From: Clostridia bacterium
GTDB taxonomy: Bacteria > Bacillota > Clostridia > TANB77 > CAG-508
Length of the DNA stretch: 64,000 nucleotides
Assembly (NCBI GenBank): GCA_900752335.1
Contig: CAADUZ010000023.1
Location: 39,475-103,474, forward strand
Direction of reading: 5' to 3'
The notes beneath the pieces are model-generated. The model worked only from the letters and a program-made list of their open reading frames with translations, did not search any database and was not told the DNA's origin. The position numbers and the translations under genes are program-made. Shown here piece after piece: positions 24,891 to 33,000 of this stretch; the first letter of the stretch is position 1, and each line of letters begins with the position of its first letter.

Positions 24891-24891
24891 A

Positions 24892-24944
24892 AAAATATAG
24901 GAGCTAGTCATAATAAATATGTACTAAATAGCCCCTATATTTTA
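24892..24944 (-). terminator. Terminator of the primase-helicase operon
   Basis: AAAATATAGG (24892-24901) and CCTATATTTT (24935-24944) arms with an inner AGCTA/TAGC pairing, directly after the helicase stop. Confidence 0.7.
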
Positions 24945-24947
24945 ATA

Positions 24948-26510
24948 TCATAAATCTTTACTTTCCATAGCTGTTTCTTCACTGTTCTTTGCTTCTAATT
25001 CTTCTTCATTTTTACTAGTTACATCAATCTCTAAATCCTTTACAAATTCTGCCTGCTCTGCTGGAAAACCACTAAACAAATGGACTGTACAATTATATCT
25101 AAGTAGTCTTGCCCTTCCAACAGCTTGTTCTATTTCAGATTGTAAAAAATATGTAATGATTTTTTGATAGTGTTCATTAGAATAAGTTGTAATTTTAAAT
25201 GAATATTCATCATTTTCTATTCTTTGATAATGTGGTCTATCCTCTGTTATTATCTCGCCATATAAAGAATACAAGAAAAACTTATAGACAATATCATTTA
25301 AGTAAGGCATACCTACTACAACTATGTCTTGTCCTTCTAAATTATTCAAGCCTTCGATTGCTCCAAAATTATAATCTCTTTCATTGCAAAATTTCTTAAA
25401 TGTGATTAAAGGTACATTGGGATATTTTTTCCTTATTTCTTCTAATATTTGTGGAGAATTATCTAAACAAGTTCTACTATAAGAGTATGAGTAATCCTGT
25501 AATAGCTTGCCCATATATTTATCATGTGGTATTTTTATATTTTCTATGTCTCTATCTTCAAAATACTTAATATAAAAATCCTTTTCCATCGTGGCAGATA
25601 AAACATAAGTAGTCATAAATGGTATATCTCTACAAATCAAACAATGTACTAAATCATCATCATTATAGCTGTTTTTCATTTTTTCTTTATTGGGATTATA
25701 TTTATAAATTGCACTAATAGAAAGCACATCAAAAATGTTGTAAATATCTTGGTGTAAATTTGTAACTTCTTCCTCTATATCTTCAATTTCTTCTTGACTC
25801 ATATATTTTTGATAAATTGGCTCTACTGCATTTATCTGTTTGTAAGGTGCTTTTAAGATTATATCTATCTTTTTTTGTAATTTATCTTTATAATGATTTT
25901 CTAATATATTACAAGTTTTTCTTAATTTAGCTAAACTATATGTTTTTACCTTTATACATTCCCTCAAAATATCTTCATCAATTATCAATTTATGTGTATA
26001 AACTAGGCACCAATGTAGATAAAATAATCTAGCCCAAGTAGTTACAATATGTCCTTCAAAGTGATTTACTGTTTCATTTTGTACTAAATAATAGGTTATG
26101 TTATTTATATCTGCATTAATTTTATTTAACTTAGCCTCATTTGTTTCCTTTTCAGCTTGTTCTTCCAATTCTTTAACTGCATTATTTAAAAATTCTTTTC
26201 TTTTTTCAACAGCACCAATTTGCATTAAATAAAAATATTCTTCTTTTATTTCTTGGTCATTGATTTCAGGAATTTCAGGAGTTTCCATTATATCTGTTAC
26301 TCCCATATTAACTAAATCATTATAAACTTGATGTTTTAATTCATTAGTTGGAAGTGCTATTATGAATTTATCCCAAAAAGCATTTTTTATAACTTTTTCA
26401 TATGCACTTGTTTTTCCTAAAGAAGTTTGAGCACTTACTAGTGTCAACAAATGATTTTTACGTTGATGTTTTAAGTACTTTTCGTAGTTTTCTTTATTTG
26501 CCTCTATCAC
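24948..26510 (-). CDS. SF2 helicase-like ATPase of the integrative element
   Basis: 520 residues. Walker A AQTSLGKTSA at residues 27-36, motif II-like LIIDEDILRE near 185, motif III VLSATMEKD, and motif VI IEQAVGRARLLRY near 475. A long helical insertion separates motifs I and II. This is a DEAD/DEAH-type superfamily 2 helicase. The gene begins directly at the stop of the primase gene. Together they look like a primase-helicase pair replicating the excised element, as in plasmids and phage satellites. The C-terminus is an acidic tail. Confidence 0.8.
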   Translation of the reverse strand: MIEANKENYEKYLKHQRKNHLLTLVSAQTSLGKTSAYEKVIKNAFWDKFIIALPTNELKHQVYNDLVNMGVTDIMETPEIPEINDQEIKEEYFYLMQIGAVEKRKEFLNNAVKELEEQAEKETNEAKLNKINADINNITYYLVQNETVNHFEGHIVTTWARLFYLHWCLVYTHKLIIDEDILRECIKVKTYSLAKLRKTCNILENHYKDKLQKKIDIILKAPYKQINAVEPIYQKYMSQEEIEDIEEEVTNLHQDIYNIFDVLSISAIYKYNPNKEKMKNSYNDDDLVHCLICRDIPFMTTYVLSATMEKDFYIKYFEDRDIENIKIPHDKYMGKLLQDYSYSYSRTCLDNSPQILEEIRKKYPNVPLITFKKFCNERDYNFGAIEGLNNLEGQDIVVVGMPYLNDIVYKFFLYSLYGEIITEDRPHYQRIENDEYSFKITTYSNEHYQKIITYFLQSEIEQAVGRARLLRYNCTVHLFSGFPAEQAEFVKDLEIDVTSKNEEELEAKNSEETAMESKDL

Positions 26511-28203
26511 TTAAAGCACCCCTTTTTTTAATGCATTCAGTAACTGTTCATATCCTTTGTCCTTGTCTAAGTAGTTCACACTATTATTGTTTAGCTTGTA
26601 AATTTTATTTTTTGGGACAACTGTGTTAACTATGTTACGATAATGTTTGCATTCTGCCTCAAATGGGCAAAATTTAGAACATTGCATTGCACTATAATTG
26701 CATTTTTTTGCATATTCTATTTGCATTTCCCATTTGTTATCTTTTTCTTCGTTGTACAAGTTATCATATTTTTCTATAGTCTCTAATATTCTTTTTTTGC
26801 CTCCCTCAAAATACATTAAATTGAGCGATAAGCCAAAAAGTTCTTGATGATGTAATCGCCTTTCGCCTGTTACAAATATCTTGAATAGTCGGCATTTTTC
26901 TATAACATTGTTCCAATCGTTTATCTTTACTTTTGGTAATTCAGTTTTGGTATTGGTTGTTAAATACTTTTTTGTTTCTTCTTTTTCAGATACTTCTGTT
27001 TTTGTTTTCTTCTTTTTTACCAATGTATATTTATCTGACATTGAAATTTCATAGAACATTTTTTCGCCATTTTGTACGAAATTACCGAACTACTATAATA
27101 TAATAATATAATGATTCGGTGTTTTCGTATGCTTTATCATTCTGAAAAACTTTTTGACATACATTTCCCCTTACACAAAAATGCTGTTTTGAAAACATCT
27201 CCATATTATATGTATGCTCTTGTTCTTTTCTTAACTGTTCCTCTTGTTCTTCTGATATTTCAACTTTTCTTACGTGGAAAATGCCGTTTAGAAGATTAAT
27301 CCCTGTTTTTTTTGAAAACTCTTGCATATTTTTGGAAAAATTTGCACTATCTTTCTTTTTTAAGTATTTTTCGAAACATCTAAAATATTTATCTAATTCT
27401 ATACTTTTCCCAAAATGAGGATTTTTTTCTTCAATTGGTGTATTACTTCCATGAAATTGTCTGTTCACATTTGTACAGTTACTGTCAAAATATTCAGGAA
27501 ACATCGCTTGCAATAATAATATTATTCCTTGAGCTAAATCCCAACTAAAAATAGGAACATCTGTCTTGAATATTAATCTAAATCTTTCTCCTTTTGTAGG
27601 GTCTGAAAAGGTTTTATATGCAAATAACACATTTAAGTCTAAATCAATTATTCTTTGCTTTACTTCTTTGTACATTTCGCCATATGGTGGAGTAATATCA
27701 TTTTTATTTCTATCTTGTTTATGGTCTACATCAAGCCCAAAAGTTGACATTGAAATAAAATATTCTTTTGTATTTTTTACATTTCCTCCAGTTTCTAGTA
27801 TTTGAATTAACCAATTAGGTGTTCCTAAAGCTATCTCACATAATCTATCCCATGCAAAAAAAGTTTCTATTGCCATTTCATCTGACGTACATTTTCCATA
27901 TGTTTTATGGTAATAATCTAAATCGAGAAAAATACACCCACAAAAAGTTTTGCCTTTGCTTGCGACTTCTTCCTCCAATTCATAAGTTTTTAGTAGTGTT
28001 GGCTGTAATTTCAAGCCATATGTAATAATACCATCTTCATTTACAGGTTTTTCAAAACGTTTTTTAGGAAATATTGAAACATACATTCCTCTTTCTGGTA
28101 TTTCATCAGCTTGTCTAATAGGGGTATCATATAGCTCATATATTCTTTTTCTACTTTCTTTTTCCTTTCTCATTATCTCTATCTCTTTTTCCCAATAGCC
28201 CAT
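26511..28203 (-). CDS. AEP-like primase, one gene joined by a +1 frameshift
   Basis: Frame 0 (373 residues from ATG 28203) holds FGLDVDHK at 155-162 and RFRLIF at 217-222, the acidic and basic motifs of archaeo-eukaryotic primases; an earlier FLDLDYYHK is similar. It ends VVR-stop at 27082. The +1 frame reads NFVQNGEKMFYEIS before its first ATG (27059), which has no good ribosome site, and ends at 26511. It carries a CX6CX3CX5C cluster, probably metal-binding. Joined across CGGT the product is about 564 residues. Role: priming element replication with the adjacent helicase. The AEP call is from motifs only. Confidence 0.65.
27082..27087 (-). other. CGG-TAA +1 recoding site 3 (primase gene)
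   Basis: Minus strand: GTA GTT CGG TAA in frame 0; +1 frame AAT TTC GTA CAA AAT GGC GAA. The downstream frame has a TAG four codons before this point in its own register, so the shift must occur at or very near CGGT. Confidence 0.7.
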
Positions 28204-28282
28204 TGTTAATTCCTCCTGATATTTTCTGTATTTGGGGAAATGGCTTATTTTAAGCCATTTTTTTAGCCTCTAAAAAAGATTC

Positions 28283-28492
28283 CTAAACTAATTTTTCTCC
28301 TCTATGTTCTCTTAAAATTTTTAAAAGACTTCCCTTTTCTATTTGCCAATGACCAATTTTAACACCAAATTTTTTTAAAAAATCTGATGCTCTATTTTCA
28401 TTGATTCCAAACAAATCTGCGATTTCTTGATAACCTAAAATAATTATATTATCTTCTTCTTTATTAATTTGTTCATTTGGTTTTTCTTCCAT
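28283..28492 (-). CDS. Small HTH protein, excisionase/regulator-like
   Basis: About 69 residues from ATG 28492 (GGAGC upstream). Helix-turn-helix: ILGYQEIADLFGINENRASD, then FLKKFGVKIGHWQIEKGSLL. The wing resembles the excisionase/MerR-type AlpA-like family. It is the second gene after the leftward promoter of the switch and precedes the primase. Candidate recombination directionality factor for the 30116 integrase, or an operon activator. Confidence 0.65.
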   Translation of the reverse strand: MEEKPNEQINKEEDNIIILGYQEIADLFGINENRASDFLKKFGVKIGHWQIEKGSLLKILREHRGEKLV

Positions 28493-28523
28493 TTTCAAGC
28501 TCCTTTCAATATATTTCTATATT

Positions 28524-28652
28524 TTAGTTGCTGTATGTACCTTTAATAAAACAAGGTACTGTAGGAACTTGACAAAAAATTTTTACTACCATAACCAGTT
28601 TCATTTTTACTATTTTTTTCTTTTCTGCTTTATTTGCTTTTATTTTTCTCAC
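28524..28652 (-). CDS. 42-residue basic peptide, first gene of the leftward operon
   Basis: GTG 28652 follows GGTGAT by seven bases. Sequence: MRKIKANKAEKKKIVKMKLV.. then a short hydrophobic VMVVKIF and a tail with two Cys. It is the first frame after the leftward promoter at 28713-28685. No family recognised; coding status rests on the ribosome site and position. Confidence 0.4.
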   Translation of the reverse strand: MRKIKANKAEKKKIVKMKLVMVVKIFCQVPTVPCFIKGTYSN

Positions 28653-28684
28653 CTCTTTAATCACCAATTTAAGTACTGAAAACA

Positions 28685-28762
28685 ATAATATCACAATATT
28701 TTAGTGATGTCAATAAATTTTAGTAATTTTTTCTTGACAGCACTATTTTATTGTGATATTAT
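28685..28762. promoter_or_regulatory. Divergent promoters with two operators (lysogeny-type switch)
   Basis: Rightward promoter: TTGACA 28734-28739, 17 bases, TATTAT 28757-28762. Leftward promoter: TTGACA (complement of 28708-28713), 17 bases, TATTAT (complement of 28685-28690). Each spacer carries a related dyad: ATCACAATATTTTAGTGAT (28690-28708) and GCACTATTTTATTGTGAT (28740-28757), in inverted orientation. A repressor bound here would block both promoters. Direct reading of the sequence. Confidence 0.8.
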
Positions 28763-28789
28763 GTATCTGTATTTGGAGGTGATTGAAAA

Positions 28790-29689
28790 ATGGATTTATA
28801 TTATGGAGAGAAAATTAAGGAATATAGAGCTTCAAACAAATTAACACAAGAAGTATTAGCAAAACAACTTGGAATTTCTACTAGTCTGTTGAGAATGATT
28901 GAGCTTGGTCTAAGAAAACCTAATGACAAAATTAAAGAAAAAATTTTAAATTTGACTGGTATTTCCTATTATGATGAAATCATAAAACAAGTAGATAAAA
29001 AAATATCAGAACTTGTAATGAACTATATAACGTCAAATTCAACTTTTTTTTCGCCTGAAAATGTTACAAAATTAGTTAGAATTTTGAGTGCTTTATATAA
29101 TACTATTAATTCTTCTAAAATAGAAATAAGGGAATATTTAGATAAAAATGAAAATAATAACATTGAATATATGGCATCTAACCTTATAAATTTGTTAGAA
29201 AATTTTTCTGCAAATGGTTTTTTCAATATAAAAGATATTTTTGGCAATAATACAAATTTTATAAAACATTGCATTCCAATTATTCTTGATATATTAAAAA
29301 CAAGCTCATCTATTATATATCAAAATAAAGAAATTCCTTTATATACCGACGATTTGCCATTAGACATAAAAAGAAACACTGTAAAAGAGATATTATCTAA
29401 AAGCTATTTCTCTGATAAAAGTAAATTTGCCTTTATCATAAAGAATGATGATATGTTTCCCAAATATGAAAAGGGATATACTGCAATAGCCATTGAATGT
29501 GATGAAAAAAGTACGAGTGGTGATGTTATTTTATCTATTAACAAAGCTACTCCTATATTGAGGAAAATTAGTTTTGAGGGCTCTTATGTAATAGTTGAAT
29601 CATATAATCCTCAAATAAAGACACAATTACTTACTAAAGATGAAATTAAAATTTTAGGACAAATTATTGAAATAAGACTTTTTAATTGA
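28790..29689 (+). CDS. Phage-type repressor with HTH and S24 peptidase-like domain
   Basis: 299 residues. N-terminal XRE helix-turn-helix (IKEYRASNKLTQEVLAKQLG, STSLLRMIELGLRKP). A helical middle region follows. The C-terminal S24/LexA-like fold has FAFIIKNDDMFPKYEKGYTA and a later GDVILSINKATPILRKI. The usual nucleophile motif is DSM; here it reads DDM, so Ser is replaced by Asp and self-cleavage is doubtful, though Lys (PILRK) remains. GGAGGTGAT precedes ATG. It most likely binds the two operators upstream and controls the leftward replication operon. Confidence 0.8.
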   Translation: MDLYYGEKIKEYRASNKLTQEVLAKQLGISTSLLRMIELGLRKPNDKIKEKILNLTGISYYDEIIKQVDKKISELVMNYITSNSTFFSPENVTKLVRILSALYNTINSSKIEIREYLDKNENNNIEYMASNLINLLENFSANGFFNIKDIFGNNTNFIKHCIPIILDILKTSSSIIYQNKEIPLYTDDLPLDIKRNTVKEILSKSYFSDKSKFAFIIKNDDMFPKYEKGYTAIAIECDEKSTSGDVILSINKATPILRKISFEGSYVIVESYNPQIKTQLLTKDEIKILGQIIEIRLFN

Positions 29690-29719
29690 CTTCATTAATC
29701 AATAACTTAAATAAAAATA

Positions 29720-29758
29720 GAGTAATATGTTTTAGTTTGCAGACCGAACATATTACTC
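29720..29758. repeat. 12-bp inverted repeat downstream of the repressor
   Basis: GAGTAATATGTT (29720-29731) and AACATATTACTC (29747-29758), 15-base loop, no T-run. Could be a weak terminator or a protein site. Confidence 0.5.
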
Positions 29759-29892
29759 CAAGCACCAAATACTTCAATATGAAAGTATTAGCTATTATTA
29801 TTTTAACAAAAATAGTTCGAAAAAGCAATAAATAGCATAACTTTCCTTTGAAGTATTAAAGAAAAATAAATATTTGAAGGAGGTTTTTTATT

Positions 29893-30082
29893 ATGGAAAA
29901 AGCGTGCTAATGGAGAAGGAACACTTTACAAAGCAATTCAAAAAAAAATAGAAAGAAATCCTCAAAAATACCCACATGAAATCTTTGAAGCTTTAGAATT
30001 AAAAAAAGCTAGTAAAGTAAATAAAGAAATGCTTAATGAATTTGAGGAATTTCTTAAAATTGACCCATTAAAAAAAGAATGA
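29893..30082 (+). pseudogene. Small frameshifted gene with a RANGEG motif
   Basis: GGAGG precedes ATG 29893 (MEK), after which frame 0 stops at 29908. The +1 frame from 29903 reads RANGEGTLYKAIQKKIERNP and continues to TGA 30080, about 59 residues. RANGEGTxY is the start of AP2-like integrase arm domains. One extra G after AAAAA would explain the shift. Context differs from the CGG-TAA sites. Either a decayed gene or a slippage site at A5. Confidence 0.5.
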
Positions 30083-30108
30083 TATGTAAAAATAAATACA
30101 TATCATTC
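30077..30108. terminator. Bidirectional terminator before the integrase
   Basis: GAATGATATGTA and TACATATCATTC arms, loop of eight, flanked by A- and T-runs. Confidence 0.85.
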
Positions 30109-30115
30109 TTCTTTT

Positions 30116-31099
30116 TTATTTTTTTAAGTTCATTAGTGGCGAAAACCTCTGATACTTTTTCCTTAAATCTTCTGTCTCTAAGTCTAAATAGCACTCCTCT
30201 GTTACCTTTACTGAACTATGTCCCAAAATTTTTGATAATGTATAAATATCTCCACCATTCATTAAAAATCTTTTTGCGAAATTATTTCGTAACATATGAG
30301 GATGTATATCTTTCTTCCCAATTCTCTCTCCATATACAGTAAAATTACTTTCAAAACTTCTTATTTCTAGCCTACTTCCTCTTGTAGTGCAAAAACAAAA
30401 TTCACTGTCTTTGTATCTATCTCTATATTGTAGCCATCTTCTTAATTCTGTTCCCATTTGAACTGAAAAAAACACATATCTATCTTTCTTACCTTTTGTT
30501 ATATCTGCTGATAAAAATATTGTTCGTTCATTAAAATTTATATCAGTTTCATCTCTTATCATTAAACATTCGCCAACCCTCATACCAGTATCAAATATGA
30601 GTTGTGTTATAACATAATCCCTATATTCGTGAAATTTTGATAAATCAAAGCATTTTAGTAATTTTGCAAACATTTCATCTTCTAAATAATCTTTTACCTT
30701 TCTAGGTGTTTTAATTGTTTTTATATTACTTACAGGATTGGTTTTTATTAATCTGTTTTCATACATATAATTAAAATAAACTCTCATATTCCTAATATAA
30801 TTGTTTATTGTTACTAAACTTACTTTTTTTCCAAAGTCTCCTCTGTTCTGTGGATTGTTTATCTTTTTTGATTTTTCATTATAAACAACTGTATATTTTC
30901 CCCTTTCTTTTAAGTTTTCAATATAATCTTTTAAATGTTTTTCTTTTACCTGCTCTGTTTTAGTTATATCAAATTTCTCTTTTAGATAAATAACTAAAAG
31001 TCGCAAAGACTGTTCATAACTCCCATAAGTCTTTTGTGATAGCCCCTTATAATCACAATAATTAATAAAATCATCAATTTCTAAATCAATTTTTTCCAT
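30116..31099 (-). CDS. Tyrosine integrase adjacent to spo0A
   Basis: About 327 residues from ATG 31099 (AAGGAGG upstream); an in-frame start at 31159 lacks a site. N-terminal SAM-like domain (YCDYKGLSQKTYGSYEQSLR), then catalytic residues: Arg in DTGMRVGECL, Lys in TKGKKDRYVFF, HMLRNNF, GHSSVKVTEECY. Complete and likely active. It lies 227 bases from the spo0A stop, with repeats between. This is the position of an integrase next to its own attachment site, so it is the best candidate for the enzyme that inserted the 17-kb element. Confidence 0.9.
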   Translation of the reverse strand: MEKIDLEIDDFINYCDYKGLSQKTYGSYEQSLRLLVIYLKEKFDITKTEQVKEKHLKDYIENLKERGKYTVVYNEKSKKINNPQNRGDFGKKVSLVTINNYIRNMRVYFNYMYENRLIKTNPVSNIKTIKTPRKVKDYLEDEMFAKLLKCFDLSKFHEYRDYVITQLIFDTGMRVGECLMIRDETDINFNERTIFLSADITKGKKDRYVFFSVQMGTELRRWLQYRDRYKDSEFCFCTTRGSRLEIRSFESNFTVYGERIGKKDIHPHMLRNNFAKRFLMNGGDIYTLSKILGHSSVKVTEECYLDLETEDLRKKYQRFSPLMNLKK

Positions 31100-31209
31100 A
31101 CAAAAATTCCTCCTTACATTTATTATTTTTAACAAACATAAAGAGGAAATTTTTTCCATATTTCATAACCAATAAATTTTTAATTTATTGCTATCACTTA
31201 AAATAGTTC

Positions 31210-31297
31210 ATTGCAATACTGGCGAATTTTTTTCTATTCTATTTCGCTTTTTATGCAATTTATTGCAATCAGTGCGAATTTTAATATTCTATTTTCT
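31210..31297. repeat. Direct repeats between integrase and spo0A (possible arm-type sites)
   Basis: ATTGCAATACTGGCGAATTT.. (from 31210) and ATTGCAATCAGTGCGAATTT.. (from 31262), each followed by a TATTCTATTT segment; the spacing is 52 bases. They lie between the integrase start and the spo0A stop, where arm-type integrase sites usually occur. Confidence 0.6.
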
Positions 31298-31325
31298 CTT
31301 ACTCTCTCAAGCATTATGCCATATC

Positions 31326-32144
31326 TTATGCTGTTTTTAATTCAAGCCTCAATTTATCAGCTATCATTGCGATAAACTCTGAATTTGTTGGCTTGCCTTT
31401 TGCTGCAGACACCGTATATCCAAATATTCTTTCTACTACGTCTTGTTGTCCACGTCCCCATGCTACTTCTATTGCATGGCGAATTGCACGTTCTACTCTG
31501 CTTGGAGTTGTTCTATATTTCTCTGCAATTTCTGGATATAGCTGTTTTGTTATTTGATTAATCATATCAATATCGCTTACTACCATTACTATGGCTTCTC
31601 TTAAATATTGATATCCTTTAATATGAGCTGGAACTCCCACTTCATGTATTATATTCGTAACTAATGCTTCTAAATTTTTCTCACTTTTTTGTGTTGCTGG
31701 GGGTATATTTATATATTGTGATTTTATTTCTCTACTTATTACATTTGTCTTGTTGTTTGTTGGTTGATAATATTTTAAATCTTTTATTCTCCTTACTAAT
31801 ATATTTATATCAAATGGTTTTACTATGTAATATTGTGCCCCTAATTCAATGGCTTTTCTTGTTATTTTGTCTTGACCTACTGCTGATAATATGATGCACA
31901 TAGGTTTTTTGCTTAAATCTGCTGTATTTAATTTTTCTAATACACCTAGTCCATCTAAATGTGGCATTATTATGTCTAATAATGCTATGTCCGGTTTTGT
32001 TTCCACTATTTTGTTATAGGCGTCTTGCCCATCTCTTGCTATTCCTACTACTTCTAGGTCTTCGTCTTTTGATAAATAGCTAACTAAAGTTCTTGCAAAG
32101 TCTTGATTGTCATCTGATACTAAAATCTTGATTTTCTCATTCAA
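31326..32144 (-). CDS. spo0A: Sporulation transcription factor Spo0A
   Basis: 272 residues. Receiver domain with acidic pocket SDDNQDF and phospho-acceptor Asp57 in [10 protein letters not shown], plus the Lys in YYIVKPFD. The C-terminal Spo0A effector domain contains [20 protein letters not shown]. It is the master regulator of sporulation entry, activated by phosphorylation. The last 60 codons are duplicated at 14323-14520, suggesting the present 3' end came with the integrative element. Protein sequence appears fully functional. Confidence 0.97.
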   Translation of the reverse strand: MNEKIKILVSDDNQDFARTLVSYLSKDEDLEVVGIARDGQDAYNKIVETKPDIALLDIIMPHLDGLGVLEKLNTADLSKKPMCIILSAVGQDKITRKAIELGAQYYIVKPFDINILVRRIKDLKYYQPTNNKTNVISREIKSQYINIPPATQKSEKNLEALVTNIIHEVGVPAHIKGYQYLREAIVMVVSDIDMINQITKQLYPEIAEKYRTTPSRVERAIRHAIEVAWGRGQQDVVERIFGYTVSAAKGKPTNSEFIAMIADKLRLELKTA

Positions 32145-32270
32145 TGTTTTATCCCCCTAACAAATTTAAATTGTAAAATTTTTACAGTCAGATTATATAT
32201 CTTTTTCCAAAATTTTACAATAGTTTTTTGTAATTTTTTTCATTTTCTTTTATTTTTATTCTTCATTTGC

Positions 32271-32903
32271 TTATTTTCTTATATATTTCTTTTTCATTAT
32301 TTTGTATTTTTGTATATTAGGTAGATCTTTTTCATACATATTGTTAGCTAATATTATGCTTTTTTCATTTTCTGTTGCTTCTATTATACAGCTTACATTT
32401 TCTTTATATTCTATATTTTTTATGTTTATATTATTTTTATTGCAATAATATTTAAATTTTTCAAATTCTTGATATTGTATTTCTAATTCTATTTCATATC
32501 CTAGTTCTTGTTCTGTTATCTCTGATTTTTCTACTGATTTTGTTGCAGCCTCTGTATATGCTCTTACTAGTCCTCCAGTTCCTAATAGTATTCCTCCAAA
32601 GTATCTTGTAACTACTATTAATACATTGCATAAATTATTTCTTTCTAGCACATTCAAAATTGGAGAACCTGCTGTTCCACTTGGTTCTCCGTCGTCACTA
32701 AATCTTTTTAATATATTTTCTTTTTCTTGTATTATGTATGCAAAACAATTATGTTTTGCATCATAATATTTCTTTTTAGTTTGTTTTATGGCTTCTTCTG
32801 CCTCTTCTACCGTTTCAACATAGTAAATAGATGCTATAAATCTAGAACGTTTTTCTTCTATTTCTGCCGTTTCGTTGTTTTTTATAGTTTTAAATTTTAT
32901 CAT
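32271..32903 (-). CDS. YigZ/IMPACT-family protein
   Basis: 210 residues. The N-terminal UPF0029 fold has EKRSRFIASIYYVETVEEAE and the family signature FSDDGEPSGTAGSPILNVLE, then VVVTRYFGGILLGTGGLVRAY. The C-terminal half is a DUF1949-type ferredoxin-like domain. Related proteins (IMPACT/Gcn1-binding, YigZ) interact with translation machinery; the bacterial role is not settled. Monocistronic by its spacing. Confidence 0.92.
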   Translation of the reverse strand: MIKFKTIKNNETAEIEEKRSRFIASIYYVETVEEAEEAIKQTKKKYYDAKHNCFAYIIQEKENILKRFSDDGEPSGTAGSPILNVLERNNLCNVLIVVTRYFGGILLGTGGLVRAYTEAATKSVEKSEITEQELGYEIELEIQYQEFEKFKYYCNKNNINIKNIEYKENVSCIIEATENEKSIILANNMYEKDLPNIQKYKIMKKKYIRK

Positions 32904-33000
32904 TATTTGTCCTTTCTTAAACTATAAATTCTATTCAATAATATCCTTAATTTTTATAATTTATTCATAATTATGTCAAAGCATATTGCGTTTTCATATT

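Noticed and set aside
31201..31300. CRISPR array
   Set aside because: Only two imperfect repeats without regular spacers; better explained as integrase sites. No CRISPR array was seen anywhere in the window.
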